Shown: positions 1 through 7,141, numbered from the stretch's first letter. The stretch is DNA of 17,459 bases from Saccharothrix sp. ST-888 (GCF_000955975.1 NZ_JYJF01000133.1:1-17459), one strand, 5' to 3'. Translations and numbers: made by a program. Notes: generated by a model not told the origin, from the letters alone.

Positions 1-160
1 CGGCGACCCACACCCGGTTCGGCGCGCCGGCCACGAAGTTGCGCTTCAGTAGGTCGGGTGCGCGGTCAACGCTCTTGTCCGAGACCGTGGTGACGATCCC
101 CCTGCCGCGCACCGCTCCTGACAGCCCTTCGGCTTTCATGAGGCGTGAGACGGTGCGGCA
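1..160 (-). pseudogene. IS3-family transposase OrfB, internal fragment
   Basis: Reading the minus strand from about 160 down to 2 gives an open frame containing TVSRLMKAEGLSGAVRG, then KRNFVAGAPNRVWVA at the window edge. This matches the stretch of IS3-family OrfB where the HTH_21 region joins the rve/DDE integrase core; the next family residue would be the first catalytic Asp (WVAD), and base 1 fits the start of that codon. The N-terminal part of OrfB is missing: upstream of about position 160 the frame no longer resembles the family and the opposite strand takes over as the tail of another gene. The catalytic core lies outside the window, so it is not known whether the rest is intact. I infer a truncated insertion sequence. 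Confidence 0.75.
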
Positions 161-483
161 CCGCCTCCGCCCGCGCTCGCCGCGACGCCACAGATCTGGA
201 GCTCGCACGGGGCCAGCTTCGGGCCGTGACCGAGGAGCGAGACCGGCTGAAGACCGCCGTGCAGCGGAATCTCGGCGTGCAGGTCAACGCGGCCCAGGCC
301 AAGGACCTGGTCGCCCGGATTCAGGAGCTCACCGAGGCGAACCAGCTTCTGGCCTCCCAACTGGCGACTGCCGAGGTTGAGAGACAGCGACTGGAGCGCG
401 AGCTGGCCGAGACCCAGGACGACATGATCTCGGCCCGCGCGGCGCTAGGGAAGATGATGCGAAAGCAGAACCGCGACGGCTGA
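145..483 (+). pseudogene. C-terminal part of a coiled-coil protein (DUF6262-like), 5' truncated
   Basis: The frame opens at a GTG at 145 directly after a TGA at 139. From about residue 10 it becomes a long charged helix with heptad character (ARGQLRAVTEERDRLK, then RIQELTEANQLLASQLATAE) ending near KMMRKQNRDG. This resembles the C-terminal half of the small KfrA/DUF6262-like proteins that accompany integrases in actinobacterial mobile elements; the N-terminal DNA-binding half is absent. The GTG has no convincing ribosome binding site, and the first residues overlap the opposite-strand transposase fragment. I read it as a gene tail left after an insertion or deletion. The family name is a motif-level guess; the coiled coil itself is clear. 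Confidence 0.55.
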
Positions 484-526
484 CCGGCTCGCGGCGGCCT
501 TCTCGGGGAGGCCAAGCGGCCAGCAA

Positions 527-567
527 GGCCCTGCCGACGGCCGCTTCGGAGGCCGCCCGGCAGGGCC
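527..567. terminator. Strong bidirectional hairpin terminator
   Basis: A perfect 10-base stem (GGCCCTGCCG 527-536 with CGGCAGGGCC 558-567) encloses a second 5-base stem (538-542 with 551-555). It lies between two convergent gene ends, 483 on the plus strand and 590 on the minus strand, so it probably ends transcription from both. There is no U-tract, as is usual in high-GC actinomycetes. Confidence 0.7.
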
Positions 568-589
568 CCGGCGCCGCCGAGGGGCGAGG

Positions 590-1528
590 TCAGTGGTCGA
601 CCGAGTCGATCAGCTCGCGGGCGCCGTCGCGGATCAAGGTGGCAGCGACCCCCATGCCGAGCGCTTCCGGGCTGAGCTGGCCGGCCGATTGGCGGGCCTC
701 CAGCACGGTGGCGCCGTCCGGGGAGAAGACCAACGCGCGAAGGCCCAGGTGCCCGTCCTCGAAGGCGCGGGCGAACCCGGCGATCGGGCTGTTGCAGTGC
801 CCGCGCAGGACGTTCAGCAGGGCCCGCTCGGCGGTGATCTCCCGCGTCGTCGCGCGGTCACCGAGTGGGGTGAGGATGTCGATCAGGTCGGTGTCGTCCT
901 CGCGGCACTGCAAGCCGAGCACGGCGGCCCCCAGCGGCGGGCACATCTGCTCGACGGTCAGGACCTCGCTGATCCGGTGCTGTTCACCGATGCGCTCCAG
1001 CCCGGAGGCGGCCAGCACCAAGGCATCGACCTCCCCGGCGTCCAGGGCGGCCAGCCGCAGGTTCGCCGTCCCCCTGATCGGCACCAGGTCCAGGTGGGGG
1101 TGGCTGCGGGTGAGCTGGGCGACACGCCGAACCGCCGAGGTGGCGACCCGGGTGCCGGGCGGCAGCTGGTCGAGGGTGAGGCCGCCCCGGTGGATCAGGG
1201 CGTCCCGAATGTCCGCCCGCTTAGGGTGGGCCGCGAAGACGGTGCCCGGGGTGACCAGCGGGTCGCCCGCCACGTCCTTCATGCAATGCACCGCGAGGTC
1301 GCACACCCCGCTCAGCAGGGCTTCCTCGATGTCGCCGGTGAAGGCGCCCTTGTCGTGCAGTTCGGCCTGCTCGCCGGGCTCGCGGTCGCCGGCCGCGACG
1401 AACGGCACCAGCTCGGTGGTCACGTCGGGGCGGAGGGCGGCCAGGTCGGCCCGGACGCCTGCGACCTGGGCAAGCGACATGGCCGAGGCGCGGGCGCCGA
1501 TGCGGATCGTGCGGCGGTTGGACGGCAT
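590..1528 (-). CDS. hemC: Hydroxymethylbilane synthase (porphobilinogen deaminase) paralogue 1
   Basis: This 312-aa protein has the length of HemC, the cytosolic enzyme that polymerises four porphobilinogens into hydroxymethylbilane on a dipyrromethane cofactor. Visible family features in order: RIGARAS near residue 9 (substrate-binding Arg), the active-site loop DKGAF (59-63), AVHCMKDV with the catalytic Asp85, ATSAVRR (129-135), PIRGTANLRL, and LRGHCNSPI with Cys245 matching the cofactor-carrying Cys. It is divergent: the usual GKGLFVKE loop has lost its second Lys, RGN has become RGT, and the PxxGQGAxG segment reads PPLGAAVLG. GGAGAGA lies 4 bases before the ATG. It is transcribed away from a second HemC paralogue. 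The changes and company argue for a specialised role; a simple HemC duplicate is the alternative. Confidence 0.9.
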   Translation of the reverse strand: MPSNRRTIRIGARASAMSLAQVAGVRADLAALRPDVTTELVPFVAAGDREPGEQAELHDKGAFTGDIEEALLSGVCDLAVHCMKDVAGDPLVTPGTVFAAHPKRADIRDALIHRGGLTLDQLPPGTRVATSAVRRVAQLTRSHPHLDLVPIRGTANLRLAALDAGEVDALVLAASGLERIGEQHRISEVLTVEQMCPPLGAAVLGLQCREDDTDLIDILTPLGDRATTREITAERALLNVLRGHCNSPIAGFARAFEDGHLGLRALVFSPDGATVLEARQSAGQLSPEALGMGVAATLIRDGARELIDSVDH

Positions 1529-1629
1529 TCGATCTCTCCAATCACGACTCCGACAAACCGTCGGAAAAAGGTAGGCCCGTGTTCGAGTAACATGCGGTCA
1601 ACATCTCTTCAGATGCTGGGAGTTCGGGA
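1529..1629. promoter_or_regulatory. Divergent promoter region with inverted repeat
   Basis: This 101-base gap separates the start codons of the two divergent HemC genes and must hold both promoters. It contains a perfect inverted repeat, TCCGAC (1549-1554) and GTCGGA (1560-1565) with a 5-base spacer, and a smaller one, CATCT-CTTC-AGATG, near 1603-1616. No convincing -35/-10 pair could be picked. TGGGAG near 1616 serves as ribosome binding site for the plus-strand gene. The repeat is a candidate operator for a shared regulator. Confidence 0.4.
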
Positions 1630-2556
1630 ATGCGGACGCTGATTGTCGGATCGCGGGCCAGTCACCTCGCGCGAGCGCAGGTCAAGGAGTTCCTGGCACC
1701 GCTGCGGGACCGCTTCCCCGACGTCGAGTTCCGCCACCAGGTGATCCTTGAAGGCGGTGACCGGGACCGGAAGGCGGCCCTGTCGCAGGTGTCGGCCCGC
1801 TCGGGCGGCTCCGCGTTCTCCACCGAGCAGGAAGCCGCGCTGGTGCGGGGCGAGGTAGACGTGATCGTCCACTCGCTGAAGGACCTGCCGACCAGCAACC
1901 CGCCCGGCCTGGTGCTGCTGCCCCCGCCCGGCCGCGAGGACGTGCGGGACGCGCTGTGCGGCTCGACGCTGGCCGACCTGTCGCAGGGTGGCCGGGTCGG
2001 CACCTCCGCGGCCCGCCGGATCGCTCAGCTGCTGCACGTCCGCCCGGACCTGGTGTTCGTGCCGATCCGCGGCAACGTCCCGCCCCGGCTGAACAAGCTC
2101 AAGACGATGAACCTCGACGGCGTCGTTCTGGCGGCGGCCGGGCTGGTGCGACTCGACCTGGACGACGCGATCGGCGAGCTGCTGCCGCTCGACCAGTTCC
2201 CCCCGAGCCCCGGCCAGGGGGCGCTCGGGATCCAGATCCGCGAGGACAACGAGCTTGCCCGCGAGATCCTGGCCGACACCGGCGACCTGGTGGTGGACGC
2301 GGAGGTGCGGGCCGAGCGGGCGATGCTCGGCGAACTGCACGGCGGGTGCTCGGTCCCGGTCGGCGCCTACGCGAAGGCCACCGGCGACATGCTGTCGCTG
2401 CACGCGCAGGTCACCTCCCTGGACGGGACGAAGCAGGTCGAGACCCGCCTCTCCGGCCCCGTCTCGGAGCCGGAGAAGCTGGGCATCCAGGTGGCCGGCC
2501 TTCTCCTGGACCAGGGCGCCGAGGCGATCCTGTCGGAGATCCGCCCGGCCGCTTAG
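1630..2556 (+). CDS. hemC: Hydroxymethylbilane synthase (porphobilinogen deaminase) paralogue 2
   Basis: This 308-aa HemC-family protein starts at the ATG at 1630, with TGGGAG 8 bases upstream. Family landmarks: VGSRASHLARAQ (6-17), IVHSLKDLP with catalytic Asp85, GTSAARR (124-130), PIRGNVPPRL, SPGQGALGIQ (193-202), and LHGGCSVPVGAYA with Cys240 as the expected dipyrromethane attachment site. The glycine-rich active-site loop is altered: canonical GGKGLF reads GGSAF, so the loop Lys is missing, although paralogue 1 keeps it. Conversely, this copy keeps the PGQGA segment that paralogue 1 has lost. The stop overlaps the stop of the convergent HemB gene by 4 bases (TTAG). Cofactor assembly looks possible; the reaction and substrate are uncertain because the loop Lys is lost. 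Confidence 0.9.
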   Translation: MRTLIVGSRASHLARAQVKEFLAPLRDRFPDVEFRHQVILEGGDRDRKAALSQVSARSGGSAFSTEQEAALVRGEVDVIVHSLKDLPTSNPPGLVLLPPPGREDVRDALCGSTLADLSQGGRVGTSAARRIAQLLHVRPDLVFVPIRGNVPPRLNKLKTMNLDGVVLAAAGLVRLDLDDAIGELLPLDQFPPSPGQGALGIQIREDNELAREILADTGDLVVDAEVRAERAMLGELHGGCSVPVGAYAKATGDMLSLHAQVTSLDGTKQVETRLSGPVSEPEKLGIQVAGLLLDQGAEAILSEIRPAA

Positions 2557-3524
2557 CCGGTCAGCAGCCGCGCGAGGTCGGCAGCGGCATAGGTGATGAT
2601 CCGCTCGGCGCCCGACCGCTTGAGCATCGTGAACAGCTCCAGCAACGGACGGAAGTCCCGCTTCCCGGTGCCCGGGTCGAGCGGGGCGAGACGGGTGTAC
2701 TCGCCCGAGACGGAGAATGGCATCAGCGGCGCCGACGTCTTCTGCTTGAGGGTGGTGAGCACGTCCACCGAGAGCATCCCCGGCTCCAGCAGCAGCATGT
2801 CCGCCCCCTCACCGACGAAGGCCAGGCCGGTGTCCACCGCGGTCTCCGGCTGGCGCGGGCTGATCTGGAACGGCCGGTGGGCGCCGGAGGCGGGGGTGGC
2901 CCGCATGGTGGCCCGGTAGCCCTCGTAGAGGGCGGAGTCGAAGATCAGGTGCGGCATGGTCGCCACGTCGCGGTGGCCGTGTTCGTCCAGGGCCTGGCGC
3001 ACGCAGGCGGTGGTGCCCCGGATCATCGCGGCCGGTCCCACGATGTCGGCGCCGGCCTCGGCCTGGATGACGGCCTGGGCGGCGATCATCGCCGCTGTGC
3101 GGTCCAGGTCGATCCGGCCAGCGCTGGTCAGGTGGCACTCGCCGGTGTCGGTGTGGCCGCACAGGCAGTTCTCGGTCATCACCGCGATGCCCGGCTCGGC
3201 GTCCTTGGCGGCGTGGATGGCCCGCACCATCAGGCTGTCCGGCGCCACGGCGCCGGACGCCTCGGCGTCGCGGTGCAGGCTGTTGGCGAACACCTTCACC
3301 GAGCGGATGCCCAGAGCGGCGAGGTCGCGCACCGTCTGCGGGATCTCGGCCACCGTGACGGTCGGCATCGGCCGATCGGCGTCCTCGCTGTCCTCGCGGA
3401 CGAGCAGGACCATCGACAGGTCGGCCGCCGTCAGCGACGGGCCCTCCAGGAAGCTGCGGACGGCGGCCCGGCCGTGAAGCCGGGCGGTGTCCGTGATCGC
3501 GGCGTGGTGCTGGGTGGTGGTCAT
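2553..3524 (-). CDS. hemB: Porphobilinogen synthase (ALA dehydratase)-like protein lacking both catalytic lysines
   Basis: This 323-aa protein has HemB length and fold signatures. It keeps the three-Cys zinc site CLCGHTDTGEC (Cys120, 122, 130), AGADIVGPAAMI, DSALYEGYR and FSVSGEY (270-276). HemB condenses two 5-aminolevulinates through Schiff bases on two lysines, normally in YxxKxxSxFYGPFR and MVKPxLPYLD. Here the first segment reads PHLIFDSALYEGYR with no Lys, and the second reads LLLEPGMLSVD with Glu247 in place of the Schiff-base Lys. Canonical activity therefore looks unlikely; a related condensation, a binding role or a subunit role is possible. GAGAGGA precedes the ATG. The gene lies 34 bases downstream of the SpoIIAB-like ATPase on the same strand, so the two are probably co-transcribed. 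The fold assignment is secure; the function is not. Confidence 0.88.
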   Translation of the reverse strand: MTTTQHHAAITDTARLHGRAAVRSFLEGPSLTAADLSMVLLVREDSEDADRPMPTVTVAEIPQTVRDLAALGIRSVKVFANSLHRDAEASGAVAPDSLMVRAIHAAKDAEPGIAVMTENCLCGHTDTGECHLTSAGRIDLDRTAAMIAAQAVIQAEAGADIVGPAAMIRGTTACVRQALDEHGHRDVATMPHLIFDSALYEGYRATMRATPASGAHRPFQISPRQPETAVDTGLAFVGEGADMLLLEPGMLSVDVLTTLKQKTSAPLMPFSVSGEYTRLAPLDPGTGKRDFRPLLELFTMLKRSGAERIITYAAADLARLLTG

Positions 3525-3558
3525 GTCGTCCTCTCGATCGTGGCTGCGGGTGCGCGTG

Positions 3559-4083
3559 TCAGCGGGCGCGGGAGGCGGCCAGGGCGGGCGGGTGTATCGG
3601 CGGGCGGCGCGGGCCGGACAGGCGGCGGGCCACCGCGCGGGCCGCCCGGCGGGGGTGGACGAGGAGCTGGCGGCGGGTGAGCGGCTGCTCGGGCAGGGCC
3701 ACCTCGGCCCAGACCTTCTTGCCCCGCGCGGTGTGCTCTGCCCCGTGGGCGAGGGCCAGGCGCTCGACCAGGAAAATGCCCCGGCCGGTCTCCTCGTCCG
3801 GGCCCGAGATCTGGTGGCGGGGCAGGGCCTGCGAGCCGTCGTAGACCTCGATGATCAGGCGCCGCAGGTCGAGGTTGGCGTGCACCCCGACGGTGAGCAT
3901 CGCGCCGGTGGTGTGCCGCACCGCGTTGGTGACGAGTTCCGAGATCACGGTGTCCAGGGCCAGGCGGCTGTCGTTGTCCGTGCGGACCCCCCACTGTTTG
4001 ATCAGCCGGCCGAGCCTCTGGCGGCTGATGGGGACGGAGACGGGGTCGAGGACCAGGAAGAAGCTGCTGCTGCACACGCGCAT
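3559..4083 (-). CDS. SpoIIAB/RsbW-like ATP-binding protein (GHKL ATPase)
   Basis: With the ATG at 4083 the product is 174 aa. It carries the GHKL ATPase boxes of stand-alone anti-sigma-factor-type kinases: N box SELVTNAVRH (48-57), G1 box EVYDGS (79-84) and G2 box ETGRGIFLVERLA (98-110). Such proteins bind ATP and usually regulate by phosphorylating or sequestering partner proteins. The last 35 residues are Arg/Pro-rich and probably disordered. An in-frame TTG at 4191 would add 36 residues of low-complexity sequence, but it lies on TTGACT, which looks more like a promoter element, so I prefer the ATG. The gene is divergent from the XRE regulator and 34 bases upstream of hemB. Streptomycetes often pair such ATPases with XRE regulators. 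Confidence 0.8.
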   Translation of the reverse strand: MRVCSSSFFLVLDPVSVPISRQRLGRLIKQWGVRTDNDSRLALDTVISELVTNAVRHTTGAMLTVGVHANLDLRRLIIEVYDGSQALPRHQISGPDEETGRGIFLVERLALAHGAEHTARGKKVWAEVALPEQPLTRRQLLVHPRRAARAVARRLSGPRRPPIHPPALAASRAR

Positions 4084-4304
4084 GCCGAAGGAACCCTTCG
4101 GGGCGTCAGGCCGGAGCTGGGGGCTTGGGGGTGCCGTGCGGAGGGAAGGAACTGATCTCGCCCGATCTCCGCTTGGCTGGTACACAGTCAACTACCGCCC
4201 GTAGTGGTACCGGTGGTGCCAGCAGGGGGTGCATTTCTCGCACGGGGGGCCGCTTTGGGGGGCCAGGATCGGGCACCAGTCATTCAGAGGCTTGGGGGAC
4301 GGGC
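4084..4304. promoter_or_regulatory. Divergent intergenic region between ATPase and XRE regulator
   Basis: This 221-base gap must hold promoters for both genes. It contains an inverted repeat ACTAC-CGCCC-GTAGT (4191-4205), a GGTACC palindrome just after it, and on the minus strand TTGACT (4191-4186), a possible -35 element whose -10 is not obvious. GGGGGA at 4294-4299 is the ribosome binding site of the XRE gene. The repeat is a candidate autoregulatory operator. Confidence 0.35.
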
Positions 4305-5579
4305 ATGATGGCACCAGACGGCATCGGCGCCGTGCTGAGGCGGATCCGGGAGACCGCCGAACTCACGCGCGAGGAGCAGGCCCTGCTCTTACAGGACGCT
4401 CAAGGCGGCACGTGGTTCGACCCGGAGAACCTGAAGCGCTGGGAGACCGAGCGACGTCTGCCGACCCCGAGGTGGCACCAGCTGCTGGCCGACGGGTATG
4501 GGCTCTCGGTGGAGGAGGTCGCCCGAGCGGTGGCCGCCTCGCGGCGCTGGCGCAAGCTCCACCAGCAGCCGGTCGAAAACGAAGGAGAGGAGGGTACGGC
4601 GGTGAATCGACGACAGTTTCTCGGCGCGGCGGCACTGGCGACAGGGGTCGCCGCGCTGCCCGGCATCGCGGAGGCGCGAGAGGGGATCGACGCCGGACTG
4701 TCCGGCTCCGACGCCGGCGATCTCGCCTACCTCGACGGGGCGTTCGAACGCCACCGCGGCGGCTACCACGGCCGGGCACCGGGGGTCGTACTGACGCAGA
4801 TGCGCCAGGACCTCGGCCTCCTGCAAGACGTCCTCAGCCGCCCGCACCCCGCCGGCACCCGCACCGACCTGGCCCGCACCGCCGCCGGGATCACCGGCCT
4901 GGTCGCGATCATCCAGCACGACCGCGGCGACCAGCGCGACTCCCACGGCTGGTTCGCCACCGCCGAGAAGGCCGCCCGCGAATCCGGCGACCGGCACATG
5001 CTGGCCTGGGTCCTGGCCCGGCACGCGATGGTCCCGCTCAACTACGGCGCCCCGAACGCCGCCGCGAACCTGGCCATCAGCGCCCGCCGCGAGGCAGGCC
5101 GAACCCCCACAGCCGCCGCAGCCCTGGCCGCCGCCGTCACCGCACGGGCCCTGGCCTCCATCGGTGACCACCGAGGAGCCCTTCGCGCGGTCGCCGACGC
5201 CCGCAACATCGCCGAACACCTCAACACCGTGCAGGCGGCCGACACCTGGTTCGGCTACCCGCTGCAGAAGCACCACGTCCACCTGTCCCAGGCGTTCACG
5301 CTGATGGGCCGCACCCGTGAAGCGAACGCCGAACAGGAAGCAGCCCTCGCCCTCACCAAGTCGCCGTCCGTCATGGCCCGGGCCCTGCTGACCATGGACG
5401 CGGCGACCTGCCTGAGCATGGACGGCGACCCCGCCACCGCCGCCGACATGGCCGTTGGGGTCTGGCAGCAGCTGCCAGCGGCGTACCGGGACGGGCTGGT
5501 CCGGTCCCGCGCCGAGGCCCTTCACCGCGCCCTCGCTGGCCCCGCCCACGACCGACTCGGCGAAGCTCTCGCCAGCTGA
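4305..5579 (+). CDS. XRE-type helix-turn-helix regulator with C-terminal TPR-like helices
   Basis: The 424-aa reading starts at the ATG at 4305 (or 4308), 5-8 bases after GGGGGA; the longer in-frame extension to 4125 is low complexity. Residues 5-70 form an XRE-type DNA-binding domain (GAVLRRIRETAELTREEQ, then LKRWETERRLPTP). Residues 150-420 are Ala-rich repeated helices of TPR type, typical of the large streptomycete XRE/TPR regulators, which sense partners through the helical part. Between them, residues 101-124 form a twin-arginine-like hydrophobic segment (NRRQFLGAAALATG ... PGIAEA). An in-frame GTG at 4602 is preceded by AAGGAGAGGAGGG, so a second, exported product is conceivable. Codon 29 (4389-4391) is TTA, which suggests bldA-dependent translation. 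It is divergent from the ATPase-hemB unit and is the obvious candidate regulator. Confidence 0.82.
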   Translation: MMAPDGIGAVLRRIRETAELTREEQALLLQDAQGGTWFDPENLKRWETERRLPTPRWHQLLADGYGLSVEEVARAVAASRRWRKLHQQPVENEGEEGTAVNRRQFLGAAALATGVAALPGIAEAREGIDAGLSGSDAGDLAYLDGAFERHRGGYHGRAPGVVLTQMRQDLGLLQDVLSRPHPAGTRTDLARTAAGITGLVAIIQHDRGDQRDSHGWFATAEKAARESGDRHMLAWVLARHAMVPLNYGAPNAAANLAISARREAGRTPTAAAALAAAVTARALASIGDHRGALRAVADARNIAEHLNTVQAADTWFGYPLQKHHVHLSQAFTLMGRTREANAEQEAALALTKSPSVMARALLTMDAATCLSMDGDPATAADMAVGVWQQLPAAYRDGLVRSRAEALHRALAGPAHDRLGEALAS

Positions 5580-5738
5580 CCGGCCCGAATCCGGTGGGGG
5601 CGGGCGCCGGAGCTATCAACGGGCCCCAAGAACCTTCAACAACAACAGGCTGCGCAAGATCACGGCTCACGCAGCAAACATTGCGCCGCATGGGAAAAGC
5701 GTTTCGAGGCGGCTCGACGGTCGCCCTATTCTCGGGGC

Positions 5739-6707
5739 ATGTCCGACCCGAAGCTCCACCACTACGTGCCGCAGGCCTACTTGGCACGGTTCGGCGCCAA
5801 CAACCAGGTGAAGGTACGCCGTCGACCGCCCGGGACGACGCACCTGTCCCACGTGAAGAACGTCGCGGCGGAGACCGGCTTGTACACCCTCACTGACGAG
5901 GACGGCAACGCCTCCCTGATTGTTGAGAAGCGCCTGTCCGACCTGGAGAACGTCGGGCTCCAGGCCATCCGCAGGATCGACGAGACCGGAGAACCACCGG
6001 CGGTTGGAAGCGACGACCGCGAGACGTTGTGCCTCTACCTGGCCGTGCAGATGGCAAGGACACCTCGCAAGCGCACCGCGGTGCTCTTCCCCCACGACGT
6101 CGAGACCTATGCCGCCGGCCGTCCGATCGACCGCGCACTGATCGCCGAGTATCTGGAGCGGCGCCATCTGGCCAGCCCGCCCGCCCCCGCCGAGGTCGAG
6201 GGGGCCTGGGTCTACGTTCACGGCACCCGCAGCGAGCGCGGCGCCAACCCGCAGAACGAGGCCGTCGTCGCCACGCTCGGCTCGATCGCGCCGTACCTAC
6301 GACACTTCCGCGCCCGCCACTGGCGCCTGGAGATCTGCCGCAAGCCCGCCTTCCTGACCTCCGACGCGCCGCTGGTGGTGTGGTGGCCTCCCTCGGCGCT
6401 GGACAACTACCGCGGCGGCGGCCTGGAGGGCGCCGCCGAACTCCGTTTCCCGCTCGACCCCTACCGACAGCTTGTCCTGGTCCCCGGGACCGGAGGCTCC
6501 GTTCAGGACATCGGCCCGAGCCGTGCGGCCGCCTGCAACCAGGACCTTGCCGACAGCTGCGAGCGCGTCATCGTCGGGCACCCTGACCGGCACGCGTGGC
6601 TGGAGCGACCCTGCTCCGCGAGCGCGGGCCAGTGCTCCGCTTCAACATGGCGCCGCTCCTCAACCGGCTCCCCGACGGCAGCCTGGAAGAGTCCGGCCGG
6701 GAAGTAG
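5739..6707 (+). CDS. DUF4238 family protein with probable C-terminal frameshift
   Basis: The N-terminus, KLHHYVPQAYLARF, is the hallmark of DUF4238 proteins, a family of unknown function often found in accessory regions. The 322-aa reading continues convincingly through KPAFLTSDAPLVVWW (about 200-214) and NQDLADSCERVIVGHPDRHAW. After about position 6603 the annotated frame becomes Ser/Cys/Thr-rich, with a drop in GC at third positions, and stops at 6707. The -1 frame from 6605 instead gives TLLRERGPVLRFNMAPLLNR and continues to a TGA at 6731-6733 with high-GC third positions. I infer a single-base frameshift near 6600-6607, from mutation or a sequencing error, with a native end at 6733. The ATG follows a weak GGGG site. 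The function is not known. Confidence 0.75.
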   Translation: MSDPKLHHYVPQAYLARFGANNQVKVRRRPPGTTHLSHVKNVAAETGLYTLTDEDGNASLIVEKRLSDLENVGLQAIRRIDETGEPPAVGSDDRETLCLYLAVQMARTPRKRTAVLFPHDVETYAAGRPIDRALIAEYLERRHLASPPAPAEVEGAWVYVHGTRSERGANPQNEAVVATLGSIAPYLRHFRARHWRLEICRKPAFLTSDAPLVVWWPPSALDNYRGGGLEGAAELRFPLDPYRQLVLVPGTGGSVQDIGPSRAAACNQDLADSCERVIVGHPDRHAWLERPCSASAGQCSASTWRRSSTGSPTAAWKSPAGK

Positions 6708-6733
6708 TGCACCTATGGACCACTCGACGCTGA

Positions 6734-7141
6734 CCTCCCGCGGAGAGGCCACGCCGCCATCCGGCCAGACGCAGCGAAGCGGGCGCGGCACCGCCGGATC
6801 GGCCGGAGGCCGATGCCAAGCAGCAGTCACGTGCCTCATGTACCAGACGTAGCGATTCCGCCCTCACCTGCGGCCTTAGGTTGACAACCCTAGATAACGC
6901 TGCGTCTACGGTCATGGTCCACTCCGATCGAGAAACGGTCCCTCTACTGCTCTGGACGCTGCCGTGCCCCACTGACAGCGCAGCTGTCGGCCTTCTCCCC
7001 GCACATTGCGGGGCCCGGGTCGGCAAGTTGACGGTCCCTCATGAACGATCCAGGTCAGCGGGGGTTCGTGCTATCGTCACGATTGCGAGCGTCCTGACCC
7101 GGTGTTAGTCTGCCGCCAGATTTCCACAGGTCGAGCCCTGA
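6734..7141. other. Gene-free stretch with two hairpins
   Basis: No credible gene is seen on either strand in these 408 bases, and GC content is visibly lower than in the flanking genes. Two adjacent hairpins occur: GACAG (6974-6978) with CTGTC (6984-6988), and CCCCGCA (6997-7003) with TGCGGGG (7007-7013). The second could terminate transcription from upstream. A promoter-like sequence follows at 7083-7111. A weak TTG-started frame at 6881-7108 has no family resemblance and is not called. Confidence 0.5.
7083..7111 (+). promoter_or_regulatory. Candidate housekeeping-type promoter for the ADP-ribosyltransferase locus
   Basis: TTGCGA (7083-7088) and TAGTCT (7106-7111) are separated by exactly 17 bases. 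This fits the -35 TTGNNN and -10 TANNNT pattern used by the streptomycete principal sigma factor. It would start transcripts around 7118, shortly before the ADP-ribosyltransferase pseudogene frame. The call rests on consensus matching only. Confidence 0.4.

Noticed and set aside
593..1642. Long open frame on the plus strand opposite HemC paralogue 1
   Set aside because: Gly/Arg/Pro-rich antisense shadow without family motifs; the minus strand encodes a clear HemC protein.
4125..4304. 60-residue N-terminal extension of the XRE regulator
   Set aside because: Gly/Ser/Arg-rich low complexity through the divergent promoter; the start at 4305 has a well-placed GGGGGA.
6881..7108. 75-residue TTG-started frame in the gene-free stretch
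   Set aside because: No ribosome binding site, no family resemblance and mixed codon use.
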